Positions 6,930 through 15,378 of a DNA stretch of 64,000 nt are shown in pieces (position 1 is the stretch's first letter; the number at the start of each line of letters is the position of its first letter). The position numbers were made by a program, and so were the translations under genes. Below the pieces are notes generated by a model. That model was given only the letters and a program-made list of their open reading frames with translations, made no database searches and was not told where the DNA came from. This stretch comes from Alistipes montrealensis (lineage in GTDB: Bacteria; Bacteroidota; Bacteroidia; Bacteroidales; Rikenellaceae). The DNA is taken from the NCBI RefSeq assembly GCF_018362775.1, contig NZ_JAGYXY010000009.1:41739-105738 (forward strand), given 5' to 3'.

Positions 6930-8660
6930 CTATTTCAGGCCGCGGACCGAATAGTAGTCTTCGCGGCGCTCCTCCTCGCTCGTACAGTCGAGGCCGTAGC
7001 TGACGGCCATGTCGAGCGAACAGTCGCGGTCGCGGTCGGCGTCGGTCGTGCGGCGCATCGAGGCGTGGGCATTGCGGCCTGCCGAGACGGCCTGTTCGAT
7101 CTCGTCGACGGTCGGCGTATGGCCCAGTATCGAAGCATAAACCTGCTTGGCCCAACTGTGGGCGTAGTCGTCGTAGTGTACGGCGAAGACCCGGAACCGA
7201 TTGTCCACGGCGTCGGTCGTCGTCAACTCGCCGCGGTCCACGGCAGCGAGGATCGCTTCGACCTCGCTGCGTGCGATGTACTGCCCGGCCAGGTCGAGCC
7301 ATTGCCCGTCGCCGTCATAGCGCGGATTCGATGTCCCTTTGGCCAGCATCGCGCCCAACGCCGCCACGATGGCCTTGTTGTAGAGCTTGAGTCCCCGTTG
7401 CAGGGCTGCCGAGCGAATCAGGGTTTTGTTGTAGGTGAACACCGGGGCGTCGGGGTCCTGCTCCTGGAGCGAGTGGAGGATGTCCACGGCCTGGAGCATG
7501 GCGCCCGTGATATAGGGGTTGTACTCTTCGAAACTGATCACGTCGCGCTTTACCGAGCGGCGGTCGCGGGCGGGCCACTTCTCGATGTCGCGCACGGCTC
7601 CGAAACTGGTGAAGTTGGCGCCCGGCATCAGGTGTGTGCGGCCCTCCTTCTCGATCAGGTAGGAGTAGGGAAAAGCCGAGGTGTCGTGGTGGTAGGAGTG
7701 GTGTCCCATGACCATCGTAAAGGCCCCTTCGAGCGCCGGCGACATGATGTAGGCGCTGCTGGCGAACTTGCAGCCGCGCAGGTGCACCGACTGGTGTACG
7801 GCGCCGCTCTTGAAGAGGTGGTTGCTTTGGTTCGAGCCGCTGCCGGCGTTGAAAAACGAGAACATGCCGGCGATCAGCAGCGACGATTTGTGGTGCGAAA
7901 CGGTGTAAGGCCCGGCAAAGATCGCTGCAGCCTCGCCGTTTTCGCAGTGCGAGTTGGCGAAGAAGAGCGACTCGGCGGCCGTGAAGCCTTTGTCCAGGCG
8001 GCAGCTTTCGCCGATGAAACAGCGCTCGACGATCGACCCGTTGCTGATGACCGAACCTTCGGCGGCGATGAAGTCGTAGGCTTTGACATCCACACCGATG
8101 TGCGCGCCGTCGCAGAGGGTGGCGTTTTCGAGGATCGAAGCGCCGTCGATCTCCACGTCGTCACCGATGCGGACCTCGCGGATGAAGCGGGCCCCGACGA
8201 TGCGGCAGCGGCTGCCCACTTCGCCCATCTCCGACGAACGCCCTTCGGTATATGCGCCGACCATTTTTTCAAATGCGGCGATGGTTTGCGGCCGGTGGCG
8301 GTAAACGGCCATGATGTAGGCTGTCTGCGCCGACATCCGGTCGAAAATCTTTACCGTGCGGCCTCCGCATTCGTTCATTGTAGCTACGCCGACGCCGTTG
8401 CCGAACGAGGAGCGGCGGCGGCATTCGAGGGCGGTGACGCCTTCGACGAGCGAACCGGGCCCGATGCGGTAATTCGCGACGCGCGAGCGGATGATGCGGG
8501 CCCCGGCTGCGAGTTCGATATTTCCTTCCAGATGGCTCTGGAGCAACTGGAAGGGTTGGAAGTCCTCTGCGACCAGTACCTTCGACCAATCTTCGGCCGA
8601 ATTGCCGAGTGCTTCGAGGGAGGCGGTTTCCGAGGAGGTTAATTTTCTGAGTGGAGTCAT
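6930..8660 (-). CDS. DUF4954-family protein with left-handed beta-helix
   Basis: The 576-residue protein has a central run of hexapeptide-type repeats (RIVGARFIREVRIGDDVEID and following, about residues 150-260), which predicts a left-handed beta-helix like those of acyl- and nucleotidyl-transferases. The C-terminal third is helical. The sequence pattern matches the DUF4954 family common in Bacteroides and Alistipes; no reaction is established. Conserved His- and Gly-rich segments such as MGHHSYHHDTSAFPYSY and GANFTSFGAVRD suggest an active site rather than a purely structural role. It is the first gene of the minus-strand operon. Confidence 0.8.
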   Translation of the reverse strand: MTPLRKLTSSETASLEALGNSAEDWSKVLVAEDFQPFQLLQSHLEGNIELAAGARIIRSRVANYRIGPGSLVEGVTALECRRRSSFGNGVGVATMNECGGRTVKIFDRMSAQTAYIMAVYRHRPQTIAAFEKMVGAYTEGRSSEMGEVGSRCRIVGARFIREVRIGDDVEIDGASILENATLCDGAHIGVDVKAYDFIAAEGSVISNGSIVERCFIGESCRLDKGFTAAESLFFANSHCENGEAAAIFAGPYTVSHHKSSLLIAGMFSFFNAGSGSNQSNHLFKSGAVHQSVHLRGCKFASSAYIMSPALEGAFTMVMGHHSYHHDTSAFPYSYLIEKEGRTHLMPGANFTSFGAVRDIEKWPARDRRSVKRDVISFEEYNPYITGAMLQAVDILHSLQEQDPDAPVFTYNKTLIRSAALQRGLKLYNKAIVAALGAMLAKGTSNPRYDGDGQWLDLAGQYIARSEVEAILAAVDRGELTTTDAVDNRFRVFAVHYDDYAHSWAKQVYASILGHTPTVDEIEQAVSAGRNAHASMRRTTDADRDRDCSLDMAVSYGLDCTSEEERREDYYSVRGLK

Positions 8661-8682
8661 TTGCTGTGGAGTTATTCAGATG

Positions 8683-8690
8683 CAAATATA
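8683..8690 (-). promoter_or_regulatory. Promoter (-7 box) of the DUF4954-to-methyltransferase operon
   Basis: TATATTTG on the minus strand matches the -7 consensus 22 bp before the DUF4954 start codon. The -33 region is weak (GTTC near 8712-8715). Confidence 0.45.
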
Positions 8691-8871
8691 ACAAATTGCA
8701 TTTAAATAACGCGAACACGGTCCGATAACTCGACTTTCTTCCGACTGTGGCTCTGCGGTCGTAAGGGCTGTGCAACGGGTTCCGCTGCGCAGACGGAACC
8801 GTTTTCCGGCAATGGAGCCGTACTGTGTTTTGCTTGAAAGCCATTTTCGTCCCGTGTTTTTTGTTTCGGCC

Positions 8872-8903
8872 GTTGCAGGAAAGCCCGGAAATTTCTACCT
8901 TTG
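8872..8903 (+). promoter_or_regulatory. Promoter of the GH125 gene
   Basis: TACCTTTG at 8896-8903 is a near-perfect -7 box, with GTTG at 8872-8875 as the -33 box and a 20-bp spacer. It leaves an untranslated leader of about 135 nt. The rest of the 8661-9045 intergenic region shows no other gene. Confidence 0.6.
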
Positions 8904-9045
8904 TCTCCGAACGAAATCCGGCGACCTGCACTTCCGTCACTCCGTCACCCTCTTATGCAGGGTCTTCGCATCCGTTCTCCGAATACCGTCGACTCGTTGG
9001 CCTGCGAGTCGCGGAGTTTTAACATTGAATAATCCCCAATAAAAC

Positions 9046-10545
9046 ATGCTAAACAGAATGAAAACTGACAAAATTCTGAAATTATGCCTTGCGGCTTCGA
9101 TGCTGTGCTTCGGCGTTTCCTTGCGGGCGTCCGCTGCCCAGCTTATCGTCTCGGATGCGACACGCGTTTCTGCCGTAGTTCCCGACTACACTCAAACTAA
9201 GCGTCCGTCGGCATCGGAGCGGTTGTTCCAATCGTCGGCCGTCGAATCTGAGATCGCGCGGATCAAAGGCGTCCTTACGAACCGGAAACTGGCTTGGATG
9301 TTCGAGAACTGCTTTCCCAATACGCTGGATACGACCGTTCGCTACCGTACGGACGATAACGGCAAGGACGATACGGTGGTCTATACGGGCGACATCCATG
9401 CGATGTGGCTCCGGGACTCCGGGGCTCAGGTGTGGCCCTACCTGCAACTGGCCCATAAGGACGAACACCTTCGTCGGATGCTCGCCGGTGTGATCCGTCG
9501 GCAGATGAAGTGCATCGAACTGGACCCTTACGCGAACGCGTTCCTGGACCCCTACGATCCGAACCCGGACCACCAGTGGATGAAGGACAAGACGCAGATG
9601 CGCCCTGAACTCCACGAACGCAAATGGGAGATCGACTCGCTGTGCTACCCGCTTCGCCTAGCCTACGAGTACTGGAAGATCACGGGCGACGCTTCGGTCT
9701 TCGACGAACACTGGCTTGCCGCGGTAAAGAATATCCTCCGTACGTTCCGCGAACAACAGCGCAAGGATGGTGTGGGTCCCTATACGTTCCAGCGTCGCAC
9801 GGAACGCCAGTTGGATACGGTCTGCAACGACGGCAAGGGCAACCCTGTCAACCCGGTGGGCCTTATCGCCTCGGTGTTCCGTCCCTCGGACGACGCCACG
9901 ACGTTCCTGTTCCTGGTTCCCTCGAACTTCTTCGCCGTTACGTCGCTTCGCAAAGCTTCTGAAATCCTGACGAAGGTGAACAAGGAGAAGCAGCTGGCTT
10001 CGGAGTGCCGTGCTTTGGCCGACGAGGTGGAGACGGCTCTCCGGAAATACGCGACCTGCGATCACCCGGAATTCGGGAAGATCTACGCCTTCGAGGTCGA
10101 CGGCTACGGGAACCGCTTTTTGATGGACGACGCAAACGTTCCGAGCCTTCTTGCTATGCCCTACCTGGGTGATATGGATGTGAAGGACCCTGTTTACCGG
10201 AATACGCGCCGTTTCGTCTGGAGCGAATCGAACCCTTACTTTTTCAAAGGCTCGGCGGGCGAAGGTATCGGAGGTCCCCATATCGGTTACGACATGATCT
10301 GGCCGATGAGCATCATGATGAAGGCCTTCACGTCTACGGACGACGCCGAGATCAAACGCTGCATTGAGATGCTGCTGACGACCGATGCGGGTACGGGTTT
10401 CATGCACGAATCTTTCCACAAGGACGATCCTGCGAAGTTTACGCGTTCGTGGTTCGCGTGGCAGAACACGCTGTTCGGGGAGCTGATCCTGAAGCTGGTG
10501 AATGAGGGCAAGACGGACCTGCTGAACAGCATCACGGTTCAGTAA
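9046..10545 (+). CDS. GH125 exo-alpha-1,6-mannosidase
   Basis: The protein has 499 residues with an N-terminal signal peptide ending near ASAAQ (residues about 28-32), so it is exported to the periplasm. The (alpha/alpha)6-barrel segment TGDIHAMWLRDSGAQVWPY (about 114-132) and GEGIGGPHIGYDMIWPMSIM are characteristic of GH125, metal-independent inverting enzymes that remove non-reducing alpha-1,6-mannose. There is no lipobox. A second ATG at 9058 (MKTDKILK) is an equally plausible start. It is the first gene of the mannan locus and is transcribed toward the regulator gene. A bidirectional terminator separates the two. Confidence 0.92.
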   Translation: MLNRMKTDKILKLCLAASMLCFGVSLRASAAQLIVSDATRVSAVVPDYTQTKRPSASERLFQSSAVESEIARIKGVLTNRKLAWMFENCFPNTLDTTVRYRTDDNGKDDTVVYTGDIHAMWLRDSGAQVWPYLQLAHKDEHLRRMLAGVIRRQMKCIELDPYANAFLDPYDPNPDHQWMKDKTQMRPELHERKWEIDSLCYPLRLAYEYWKITGDASVFDEHWLAAVKNILRTFREQQRKDGVGPYTFQRRTERQLDTVCNDGKGNPVNPVGLIASVFRPSDDATTFLFLVPSNFFAVTSLRKASEILTKVNKEKQLASECRALADEVETALRKYATCDHPEFGKIYAFEVDGYGNRFLMDDANVPSLLAMPYLGDMDVKDPVYRNTRRFVWSESNPYFFKGSAGEGIGGPHIGYDMIWPMSIMMKAFTSTDDAEIKRCIEMLLTTDAGTGFMHESFHKDDPAKFTRSWFAWQNTLFGELILKLVNEGKTDLLNSITVQ

Positions 10546-10561
10546 AGGCCGAAACTCGGAA

Positions 10562-10596
10562 AATAAATGCCGGAGTCCCAGACTCCGGCATTTATT
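10562..10596. terminator. Bidirectional terminator between GH125 and regulator
   Basis: A perfect 16-bp stem, AATAAATGCCGGAGTC (10562-10577) with its complement at 10581-10596 and a 3-nt loop, lies between the two convergent genes. The A/T-rich ends supply a tail in both directions. Confidence 0.88.
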
Positions 10597-10610
10597 GTTG
10601 GGGCTTGTCG

Positions 10611-13094
10611 TTATAGGTTCCGGAACGGATAGGGGTATTCGGCCCCGAACGTCTTCTTGTATTCGAGGACGAAGGCTTGGTAACGGCTGCGGGCTTCCTC
10701 GTTGCGTTTCAGCCGGTTGAGCGACCGGACCAGGTAGGCTAAGGCCTGGTCGTTGAGCGGATCGATGCAGAATACGGCCTCGGCCAGTGCAAGCGTCGTT
10801 CCGTAGTCCTCCTCCGCAAAGCATTTCTCCATTTCGATTTGCAGGACGGGTTCCAACGTACGTTCCACCTCCTCCTTGAACGAGTCGAAAAGCGGCTGGT
10901 CGTCGTGTTTGAGGAATTTTCCGCGTGAAAGCAGTTGCACCAGTTCCCCGCGGTTCTCTCCGATCTGCTCTGCCGAGATAATCTCCATGCAGCGCGTATA
11001 GTCGCAGTAAAAGGCCGGTCCCTGTACGAGCCGGAAACAGCCCTTGCTGTAAACCAGTTCCACGTCGTCCAGTTCGCTGAGCGTCTTGCGCAGGTGGTTG
11101 ATCGTCACGCCGCGCGAGTTTTTCACTTTGTCCTCCGGCTTGTCCGGCCACAGCAGCGTGCTGAGCCGTTGCGAAGAGATGCCGTCTTCGAAGCTGTTTT
11201 GCAGCACGAGGCAGAAAATCTGTCGCTGCCGCGTGGTGAACAGGTAGGTTATATCGCGGTTGTGGCGGTTGCGGACCATGAAATCACCGAACAGGCAGAT
11301 CGAATTGGGCCGGGCCGACATCTCTGCGGCTTCTGTTTCGTCCGGCGCTTCGCCCGGCGTTTTACCTGCGGACTTCCGGCGCCACACAATCCCCCCCCCG
11401 ATTGCCGTCGCACCTAATACTATGATTAGCACCAGCATCCAGGATGTATCGCTCCTCCGGGGTTTGGCGTGTCCGGCCAGTTCTTCGGCCGAAATGGGCG
11501 GGAATGCCAGCCGATAGACTTTCATCCGCGACTGGATGTCATCGTCGAACTCCTGTACGGTGGCGAACAGGTCGTCCTGTTGTGCGTCGTAGTAGAGGTT
11601 GGCGTTGGTCGTTATTTTGTCGGACCGAATCGGAATCGAGTCGCTCAGTATTTCGTAGCTGCCGTCCGCGATCGAGAAGCGGTAGAGGTGCAGGTAGGAG
11701 TTCGAGACGCTCTCGGGGTAGCAGAGTGTGTAAAAACACGAATCGTTGAGGATCACCATGTTGCGTACGGGGACCGAATTGGTCTTCCGCCACGGTATTT
11801 CCCAGAGTTTCGAGATGCGGCCCGTCGTGAGGTCGAGGCGGTGCAGGTCGTAGAAATAGTAACGCCCGACGGACTGGTCGCCCGATTCGTTGCCCATGCC
11901 GCCGAAGATGTAAATCGAGTTGTTCTCCTTCAGGTAGCCCATCGAGGAGAAATAGCGCGGGAAGAGCGGGTCGCCGCTGAATTCGCCCAGCGGCTCCCAG
12001 TGTTTCGCCTGCAGGTCGTAGGTGTGGAACTCGCGGCTGTAACTCATGTTGCCGAACCCTCCGAAAATCGTGTAACGGCCCTGTTCGGGGTCGAAATAAC
12101 ACCCGTGGTGATGCAGCTGCGTCGGCATGTGTTCCCGGCACTCGGTGCTCCAGCGATAGGTGTCCAGGTCGAGGCAGGCCATGGCGGGGCAGTCTGCGGG
12201 CGAGGTCTCGTCGTAAACCTCGTAGGCGTAGAGTTTGTTGTGCGCCGGGTCGATGAAGTTCATGCCGAGAACCAGTTTCAGCGGACAACGTTCGGCGAAA
12301 CGGTGCATTTCGGTCTGCTCGGTGCGGACGTTGTATATGAATAGCGTGTCCCGGTTGAAATAGTAAACCTCCTTGCGTAAGGGGTTGTAATTTGTCCCGG
12401 CAACGCTCTGCGATGCGAATGCTGCCCGGTAGCGCCAGTGATAGGCGTCGTTGATCAGCCATTCGGGATTCTGGACCCGGCCCTGCGGGCGCCCTTTGGT
12501 GTCGTAGACCGTGTTTCCCTCGTTCTGGCTGAGTTCGAACGTGTAATTCTTGCTGTTGCCGACCGTGAGGTTCTGGATGGCGAACGAGGGAACGTCGATG
12601 ATGTGGTCGCTCTTGCCGAAAATGATGATCGGGCTGTAAGTGTCCGGCAGGTTTGCCTGCGTCGCCGTAAAGGTGCGGTTGTGGATGGTCAGCGTGATCG
12701 AGTCGCCTTTGAGGTCGAAGGCGAGTTTCATGCGGAACCAATGGGCGTCGAGCAACTCCTCCCGGTCGATTTTCGCCGTTATCAGGTTGCATTTCCCCTC
12801 TTCGTTGAGTTTGAAGAAGTCGTCGCCCTGCCCGTCGTAGAACAGGTTGTAGATTTTGTCGCTCTTCTGGTTCTTGATGCGCAGGATGTAACCGATTTCG
12901 GTGACCGGATAGAGCCGGATGTCGAATTCGATGTCGAACCGGTCCGCGAACGACGGAACGCGTTCGTCGAAGACATTGTACGAGGTCCGCTTGTCGATCG
13001 GCAATTCGGCGCTGTTGAATTTCAGGCCCTGCGCGGACGCGGTTTGGATCGCAGTCAGTGCAATGAGGAGGAGTGTATGGTAGTATCTGCCCAT
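10611..13094 (-). CDS. Membrane-spanning regulator: periplasmic kelch-like sensor, TM helix, cytoplasmic OmpR/BTAD DNA-binding domain
   Basis: The protein has 827 residues. Residues 1-21 are a signal peptide (ending ASAQG). Residues about 25-200 look like a concanavalin/LamG-type beta-sandwich. Residues about 215-535 carry kelch-like blades (YTIFGGFGNMSYSREFHTYD, SIYIFGGMGNESGD). One TM helix at about 557-578 (SWMLVLIIVLGATAIGGGIV) is followed by a basic RRK. The cytoplasmic part has an OmpR-type winged helix (ITYLFTTRQRQIFCLVLQNS ... STLLWPDKPEDKVKNSRGVT) and a C-terminal TPR-like BTAD region, the arrangement of SARP activators. It would sense a glycan in the periplasm and bind DNA directly from the membrane. 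Its place between GH125 and the divergent susCD operon makes it the likely local regulator. It is neither a canonical hybrid two-component system nor SusR-like. Confidence 0.85.
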   Translation of the reverse strand: MGRYYHTLLLIALTAIQTASAQGLKFNSAELPIDKRTSYNVFDERVPSFADRFDIEFDIRLYPVTEIGYILRIKNQKSDKIYNLFYDGQGDDFFKLNEEGKCNLITAKIDREELLDAHWFRMKLAFDLKGDSITLTIHNRTFTATQANLPDTYSPIIIFGKSDHIIDVPSFAIQNLTVGNSKNYTFELSQNEGNTVYDTKGRPQGRVQNPEWLINDAYHWRYRAAFASQSVAGTNYNPLRKEVYYFNRDTLFIYNVRTEQTEMHRFAERCPLKLVLGMNFIDPAHNKLYAYEVYDETSPADCPAMACLDLDTYRWSTECREHMPTQLHHHGCYFDPEQGRYTIFGGFGNMSYSREFHTYDLQAKHWEPLGEFSGDPLFPRYFSSMGYLKENNSIYIFGGMGNESGDQSVGRYYFYDLHRLDLTTGRISKLWEIPWRKTNSVPVRNMVILNDSCFYTLCYPESVSNSYLHLYRFSIADGSYEILSDSIPIRSDKITTNANLYYDAQQDDLFATVQEFDDDIQSRMKVYRLAFPPISAEELAGHAKPRRSDTSWMLVLIIVLGATAIGGGIVWRRKSAGKTPGEAPDETEAAEMSARPNSICLFGDFMVRNRHNRDITYLFTTRQRQIFCLVLQNSFEDGISSQRLSTLLWPDKPEDKVKNSRGVTINHLRKTLSELDDVELVYSKGCFRLVQGPAFYCDYTRCMEIISAEQIGENRGELVQLLSRGKFLKHDDQPLFDSFKEEVERTLEPVLQIEMEKCFAEEDYGTTLALAEAVFCIDPLNDQALAYLVRSLNRLKRNEEARSRYQAFVLEYKKTFGAEYPYPFRNL

Positions 13095-13118
13095 GATACG
13101 TTTGGAGGTTCGGTCTTA

Positions 13119-13148
13119 CAAAGATAATAATTTATTGGAAATATGAAA
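13119..13148 (-). promoter_or_regulatory. Promoter of the kelch/BTAD regulator
   Basis: TATCTTTG on the minus strand (13126-13119) is a strong -7 box, with TTTC near 13148-13145 as a -33 element and a spacer of about 18 bp. The start codon is 25 bp downstream. Confidence 0.55.
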
Positions 13149-13269
13149 ATTTTTTACCGGCCGGCCGCTCCTTGATTCGGATCCGATTGCTAATTTCGCG
13201 CCTCGTTCGGCTCCCGGAAAAGCCTTTCCGGAGGGTTAAAAAATCGGGGATTAATGATTTTTTCTGCCG

Positions 13270-13299
13270 ATTAACCGGATTTTAACCCTGTAATTAACC
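13270..13299 (+). promoter_or_regulatory. Three phased TTAACC heptamers, candidate operator of the mannan operon
   Basis: ATTAACC (13270-13276), TTTAACC (13281-13287) and ATTAACC (13293-13299) are direct repeats with starts 11 and 12 bp apart, i.e. one helical turn. SARP/BTAD-type activators are known to bind direct heptamers with about 11-bp spacing beside the promoter. The only SARP-like gene here is the divergent neighbour. No convincing TAnnTTTG box is visible downstream, as expected for an activator-dependent promoter. The rest of 13095-13415 holds no gene. Confidence 0.5.
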
Positions 13300-13415
13300 T
13301 ATCGCACCTCAAATTTATCAAAAAAATACAGGCGGCGGGAGATTGAGGCCAAAGTCGAGCGAACGCCTTTCGATTTCTTAAAATTTTTATTAAAACTTAC
13401 TAACAACTTAAAACT

Positions 13416-15272
13416 ATGAGATTAAACAGACTATTGCGAACATTCGCGTTTACGGCGCTCCTCGGAGGGCTGGCTGTTTCGGTGAGCTCGTGTAAGGACG
13501 ACGACACGAAGGGTGAGACGGAAAAGACGATCGGAGAGGTCTCGGGCGTTGTGACGGACGACGAGGGCAATGTGCTCGGCGGGGTCGAGGTGTCGATCGC
13601 CGATATCGTAGATTTGACGGAGACGAGTGTGACGGCTACGACTACTACCGAGGCCGACGGCCGCTATACCCTGACCGACGTGCTCGTGGGTTCGCACATG
13701 ATTACCTGCAAGAAGGCGACTTACCAGACTACGAGCGTGACGCTCAAACCGCAGAAGTTCAACGCCGAGGCGATGGCTACGGTCAACATCGAGATGCGTT
13801 ACGCCGCGGCGAAGATCACGGGTACGGTTCTCGACGCCCGCAACGACGGCGCTCCGCTGGCCGGGGTCAAGGTGACCATCAGCGAGACCCAGACGGGCAT
13901 GACCGATGCGAACGGCAAGTACGAGATCGCCAACCTGCCGCTCGACGCCTACGAGCTGACCTTCTCGCTGAAGGATTACGCGACCGTTACCAAAAAAATG
14001 GGCCGCGACGCTTTCGAGAATAACACCGCCGTCCTCGACGTAGTCATGGGCAGCCCCGAGGTGCTCCGCGGCAAGACGGCATTCGACCTGCGTGATGCCG
14101 ACAAGTGGTATTACAGCGAATACCGCGGCGGCGGAAACGATACGAGCTACCCGCACTGGGATTGGTCGACCGACTATATGGCCGCACTCGATTTCGTGGG
14201 TGCATGGCAGGAGCAGAACGAAGGTACGACGCTCCAGATTCGCAACGACGGGGCCAACCAGAAGAATCCCGTCGACCTCGATGTCTTCGACTCCTATGTA
14301 TATGGCAGCAAACTGATCACCGAGGACAACAAGGTGATGACCCTGCAGGTGCGCACGCACAATGCCGACTCCGAGAATCCCGCGGTCTTCGGCGTCCAGG
14401 TAATCGACCTTTCCGCCGCTGAGCCCGCAGCCGTGAAGATCGGCGGCAACGAAAGCTATGGTTCGGATTCGTACAAGTCCTTCGGCTTCGACCTGAGCGA
14501 CTACATCGGCAAGGAGGTCGTGATCGCCGTGGGTATCTACCGCGCCAAGACGGGCGACTACTGGAAGCAGCTGGTGCTGCGCCGTATCGCTTTCTCGACC
14601 GCGAAAATCGACGGCTGGAACTATATCACGGGTACGGCTGTCAACGACGACCTCAAGGATTGGAAGCTGACCATGGAGATGGTTCGTTCGACGATGCCGC
14701 ACACCAAGAAGAAGTTCAGCGGCGTTACCGTCTGCGAAGGCGATAAGAACAAGGACAACCGCCAGGTTGCTTACCACTCGTGGCGCGACAACGCCCATAT
14801 TGCCGCCGAATGGTCGTTCGTTCCCCGCGTCAAGGACCCGGAGCCGTTTGCCGGCGAGGGTTATATCATCAAGACGCGCGGCGGCGGCACGGCGGTTAAC
14901 ACGATTGAGCCGGAAGCCTACCTCTATGCGAAGTTCTCGATTGCCGAGGGCAGCAACAACCTGACGCTGCGGATCCGCAACTTCGCCGGAGAAGCTACGT
15001 TCTTCAAGATCACCGCCATCAAAAACGACGGCACGGTAGAACACATCGTTCCGGCATCGAATACGGCCGCATCTTCCTCGGCAGCCCCCAACGGATGCTG
15101 GAAATTTGTCCACCAGAACGGCGGTCCCGGCAACCCGGATGCTTATGCCAAGTTCGTCTACGACCTTTCGAAGTTCAACGGCGAAGACGTGGTGCTGGTC
15201 CTCGGTGTCTACAAGGGCGAGGAAAACGGCACTGAGAGCAAGGTCTGCATTTACGACGTTGAGATGAACTAA
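13416..15272 (+). CDS. Surface lipoprotein with two carboxypeptidase-regulatory-like domains, probable glycan-binding protein
   Basis: The protein has 618 residues with an SPII signal; Cys26 in VSVSSC is followed by KDDD, an acidic stretch like the surface-export signal of Bacteroides lipoproteins. Two CarboxypepD_reg-like beta-sandwich domains follow (VSGVVTDDEGNVLGGVEVSI, about 43-62; ITGTVLDARNDGAPLAGVKV, about 135-154). The C-terminal 400 residues contain two repeated beta-rich modules (compare KEVVIAVGIYRAKTGDYWK with EDVVLVLGVYKGEENGTESK), each rich in Trp and Tyr. No catalytic motif is seen. As the first gene before the GH76 and susCD genes, it likely tethers mannan at the cell surface. 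Confidence 0.75.
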   Translation: MRLNRLLRTFAFTALLGGLAVSVSSCKDDDTKGETEKTIGEVSGVVTDDEGNVLGGVEVSIADIVDLTETSVTATTTTEADGRYTLTDVLVGSHMITCKKATYQTTSVTLKPQKFNAEAMATVNIEMRYAAAKITGTVLDARNDGAPLAGVKVTISETQTGMTDANGKYEIANLPLDAYELTFSLKDYATVTKKMGRDAFENNTAVLDVVMGSPEVLRGKTAFDLRDADKWYYSEYRGGGNDTSYPHWDWSTDYMAALDFVGAWQEQNEGTTLQIRNDGANQKNPVDLDVFDSYVYGSKLITEDNKVMTLQVRTHNADSENPAVFGVQVIDLSAAEPAAVKIGGNESYGSDSYKSFGFDLSDYIGKEVVIAVGIYRAKTGDYWKQLVLRRIAFSTAKIDGWNYITGTAVNDDLKDWKLTMEMVRSTMPHTKKKFSGVTVCEGDKNKDNRQVAYHSWRDNAHIAAEWSFVPRVKDPEPFAGEGYIIKTRGGGTAVNTIEPEAYLYAKFSIAEGSNNLTLRIRNFAGEATFFKITAIKNDGTVEHIVPASNTAASSSAAPNGCWKFVHQNGGPGNPDAYAKFVYDLSKFNGEDVVLVLGVYKGEENGTESKVCIYDVEMN

Positions 15273-15378
15273 TCTGAAAAAATCCTGCGCTTCTGCGGGT
15301 ATCCTTCCTCCGGACAGGCCTTCGGGCCGCCATGGACGGGAGGATGCTCCGGGGAGCCGGGACCGATAACCCTGACTT

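Noticed and set aside
6045..8642. An 865-codon plus-strand ORF opposite the VWA and DUF4954 genes
   Set aside because: It is the antisense shadow of GC-rich genes; the product is low in structure and rich in Val, Gly, Arg and Asp with no family match.
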